Shown piece by piece: positions 6,099 to 7,377 of a stretch of DNA of 7,377 nucleotides. The notes beneath the pieces were generated by a model. That model was not told where the DNA came from. It was given only the letters and a program-made list of their open reading frames with translations, and did no database searches. Within the stretch, counting starts at the first letter, position 1, and the number at the start of each line of letters is the position of its first letter. The translations under genes were made by a program, and so were the position numbers. Origin of the DNA: Thiodiazotropha sp040507245. GTDB taxonomy: Bacteria; Pseudomonadota; Gammaproteobacteria; Chromatiales; Chromatiaceae. The DNA lies in the NCBI GenBank assembly GCA_040507245.1, contig JBEVVH010000172.1, forward strand, positions 1-7,377, given 5' to 3'.

Positions 6099-7165
6099 AG
6101 ACCATCGATATCCACACCCACCTGCTCAACCCGGCGGTGCGCTTTGACCGCCTGTATGATCGCGTCGCCCTGCGCTTCTTTGCCCAGGGCCTCGGCGCGG
6201 ACCCCAACCAGCTGCGCGCCCGTCCCTTCGAGGCGTATGTGTTATCCATGGCCGCAGCGGTACGCGAATCGCAGCATGTTGAAAAAGCCTGCCTGTTCGG
6301 TGTGGATGCCCGCTATGACGAGCGGGGTCGAGAGGTGGCGCGAAACAAAACCGTCTGCGCCCGCAACCGGGACGTGGTCGGAGTGGCCAGGCGTTTCCCC
6401 GAGCAGTTCATCCCCTTCCTCTCGGTCAACCCACGCCGCCCCGACGCCCTGGAGCGGATCGACGAACTGGTCGATCAGGGCTGCCGCGGGGCAAAGTTCC
6501 TGCAAAATTACTGGGGCGTGGATCTCAACGATCCGCGCTGGATTCCCTACTACGAGAAACTCAAAGCCCACCGACTGCCCCTGATCATCCATGTGGGCAG
6601 TGAATACAGCATCGAGTCCCAGCGCCAGTATGAACGTATTTCGATGCTCGAGCTTCCCCTGCAAACCGGTGTCACGGTGATAGCCGCACATATGGGACTG
6701 GGAAGGTTCAATGATCGCCTGCGCCCCTGGCGCAACCTCTCCCGCAATCCCCGCCACTTCGACGCGGACTACCACCGGATGCTGGAGATGCTGGCTCTAC
6801 ACGACAATCTGTATGCCGATGTCTCGGCAATCCTCGCCCCGCTACGGGCCCGGGCCTTGCGTCACCTTTCACAGCAGCCGCAGGTGGCTCACAAGATTCT
6901 GTTCGGCACGGATTACCCGGTGCCCTTCAGCATCCGCTACAACAGCTATGACCTGAGTGGAGAACGGCGCCGGGCAATCACACGTATTGCAAATCCGTTC
7001 GACCGGTATGCGGCGGCGATGCTGGAATACTTTCCCGCCGATCACCCGTTATATGTGAACCACGAAAAAGTACTTCCGCTCGGATACAGCGGAGCGGAGC
7101 ACACCAGCTTCACATCACCGTCAGTCCGCGACATTCCCGAACCGGAGAATCTTCTGTCCGGATGA
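6095..7165 (+). CDS. Amidohydrolase-2 family metal-dependent hydrolase
   Basis: A 356-residue cytoplasmic TIM-barrel enzyme of the amidohydrolase-2 (ACMSD-like) family. The N-terminus has the metal-binding DIHTH motif (H7, H9). Other expected residues are present: H166 in LIIHVGS, H199 in AAHMGLG and D273 in FGTDYPVP. By analogy with ACMSD, H7, H9, H166 and D273 would hold the metal and H199 would act in catalysis. No signal peptide or membrane helix is visible. The length is normal to slightly long, with a polar tail after about residue 325. The start overlaps the stop of the lipid-repair fusion gene by four bases (ATGA), so the two proteins are probably made together. The family hydrolyses or decarboxylates very varied small molecules, so the substrate cannot be read from sequence. 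A role in processing a lipid head group or acyl derivative is only suggested by the operon. Confidence 0.87.
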   Translation: MKTIDIHTHLLNPAVRFDRLYDRVALRFFAQGLGADPNQLRARPFEAYVLSMAAAVRESQHVEKACLFGVDARYDERGREVARNKTVCARNRDVVGVARRFPEQFIPFLSVNPRRPDALERIDELVDQGCRGAKFLQNYWGVDLNDPRWIPYYEKLKAHRLPLIIHVGSEYSIESQRQYERISMLELPLQTGVTVIAAHMGLGRFNDRLRPWRNLSRNPRHFDADYHRMLEMLALHDNLYADVSAILAPLRARALRHLSQQPQVAHKILFGTDYPVPFSIRYNSYDLSGERRRAITRIANPFDRYAAAMLEYFPADHPLYVNHEKVLPLGYSGAEHTSFTSPSVRDIPEPENLLSG

Positions 7166-7230
7166 TCAAGTTCAGCAGGGGTTCCTGGCTGTTGCGTGTT
7201 AACCCGGGAGGGTCGGAGCTCCGGAGGTCG

Positions 7231-7263
7231 TTCCCGGGTTCCGCTTTGCTGCACCCGGGCTAC
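7231..7263 (-). repeat. REP-like palindromic repeat, copy 2
   Basis: Same orientation and 28 of 33 identical bases as the copy at 1697-1729. The arms CCCGGG (7233-7238 and 7254-7259) pair perfectly. Two copies in 7.4 kb, both directly after genes, indicate a family that is likely abundant in the genome. Confidence 0.72.
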
Positions 7264-7289
7264 CTCGCTGATCGAGGTCGGCCTCAAAC

Positions 7290-7300
7290 GTAGCCCGATG
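7290..7300 (+). repeat. Partial REP head in inverted orientation
   Basis: GTAGCCCGATG matches the head of the REP-like element on the opposite strand to copy 2, 26 bases away. Paired head-to-head REP units are common in composite (BIME-like) arrangements. The rest of the unit is not recognisable, so this may be a decayed copy. Confidence 0.4.
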
Positions 7301-7342
7301 TAATGGTCTCCTCCCCTCTCACGAACGGCGTCGTAATGCGCC

Positions 7343-7377
7343 ATGATTGAAGTTGCGGTCAATCAAAATGAGAAGAG
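7343..7377 (+). CDS. Possible start of a further gene, cut by the window edge
   Basis: An ATG directly after an in-frame TAA (7334-7336) opens a frame reading MIEVAVNQNEK to the edge. Base composition shifts towards AT here compared with the preceding repeats. No clear Shine-Dalgarno precedes it and only 11 codons are visible, so no function can be suggested and it may be chance. Confidence 0.22.
   Translation, partial: MIEVAVNQNEK

Larger units (their letters stand above)
7166..7342. other. Palindrome-rich region after the operon
   Basis: No gene is supported here. The stretch holds an inverted repeat AACCCGGGA/TCCCGGGTT (7201-7209 and 7232-7240), a perfect ten-base palindrome CGGAGCTCCG (7214-7223) between its arms, a REP-like repeat (7231-7263), a small hairpin ACCTCG/CGAGGT (7262-7278) and a partial inverted REP head (7290-7300). 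The hairpins could protect the 3' end of the operon transcript or stop transcription, although no T-run follows them. Confidence 0.5.

Overview
The window is GC-rich bacterial chromosome. Gene content and codon use suggest a gammaproteobacterium; the NMT1-type receptor with a PAS domain and the REP-like repeats would suit a Chromatiales-like or similar environmental lineage, but that placement is inference. There are four clear protein genes, no tRNA, rRNA, CRISPR array or recognisable transposase, and possibly a fifth gene beginning at the right edge.

Left part, minus strand. Positions 40-1377 encode a membrane-anchored NMT1/THI5-type periplasmic receptor followed by a PAS domain. The PAS domain breaks off after about 45 residues, and the end of the reading frame lies in hairpin-forming, repeat-like DNA, so the gene looks truncated. 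Upstream of it is a 348-bp gene-free stretch (1378-1725) with a ribosome binding site, a row of small hairpins and a REP-like repeat. Next comes a minus-strand XRE-family regulator (1726-2466), which has a second, winged-helix-like segment. Its stop codon falls inside the REP-like repeat.

Centre. Positions 2467-2642 form a divergent control region with repeated AGTATC-type half-sites, one pair arranged as a perfect dyad. These are good candidates for the operator of the XRE regulator, which probably controls itself and the plus-strand operon.

Right part, plus strand. The operon starts with a 1151-residue fusion of an LplT-like MFS lysophospholipid transporter, a PlsC-type acyltransferase and an acyl-ACP synthetase (Aas). 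In one polypeptide this joins inward lysophospholipid movement, fatty-acid activation and re-acylation. Its stop codon overlaps the start of a 356-residue amidohydrolase-2 family enzyme (ATGA), so the two are probably translationally coupled; the substrate of the hydrolase is unknown. After it come palindromes and REP-like repeats (7201-7300), then a possible start of another gene at 7343.

The best candidate for something little described is the regulated pair of lipid-repair fusion and coupled amidohydrolase, with its AGTATC operator cluster. The repeat-associated truncation of the receptor gene is second.
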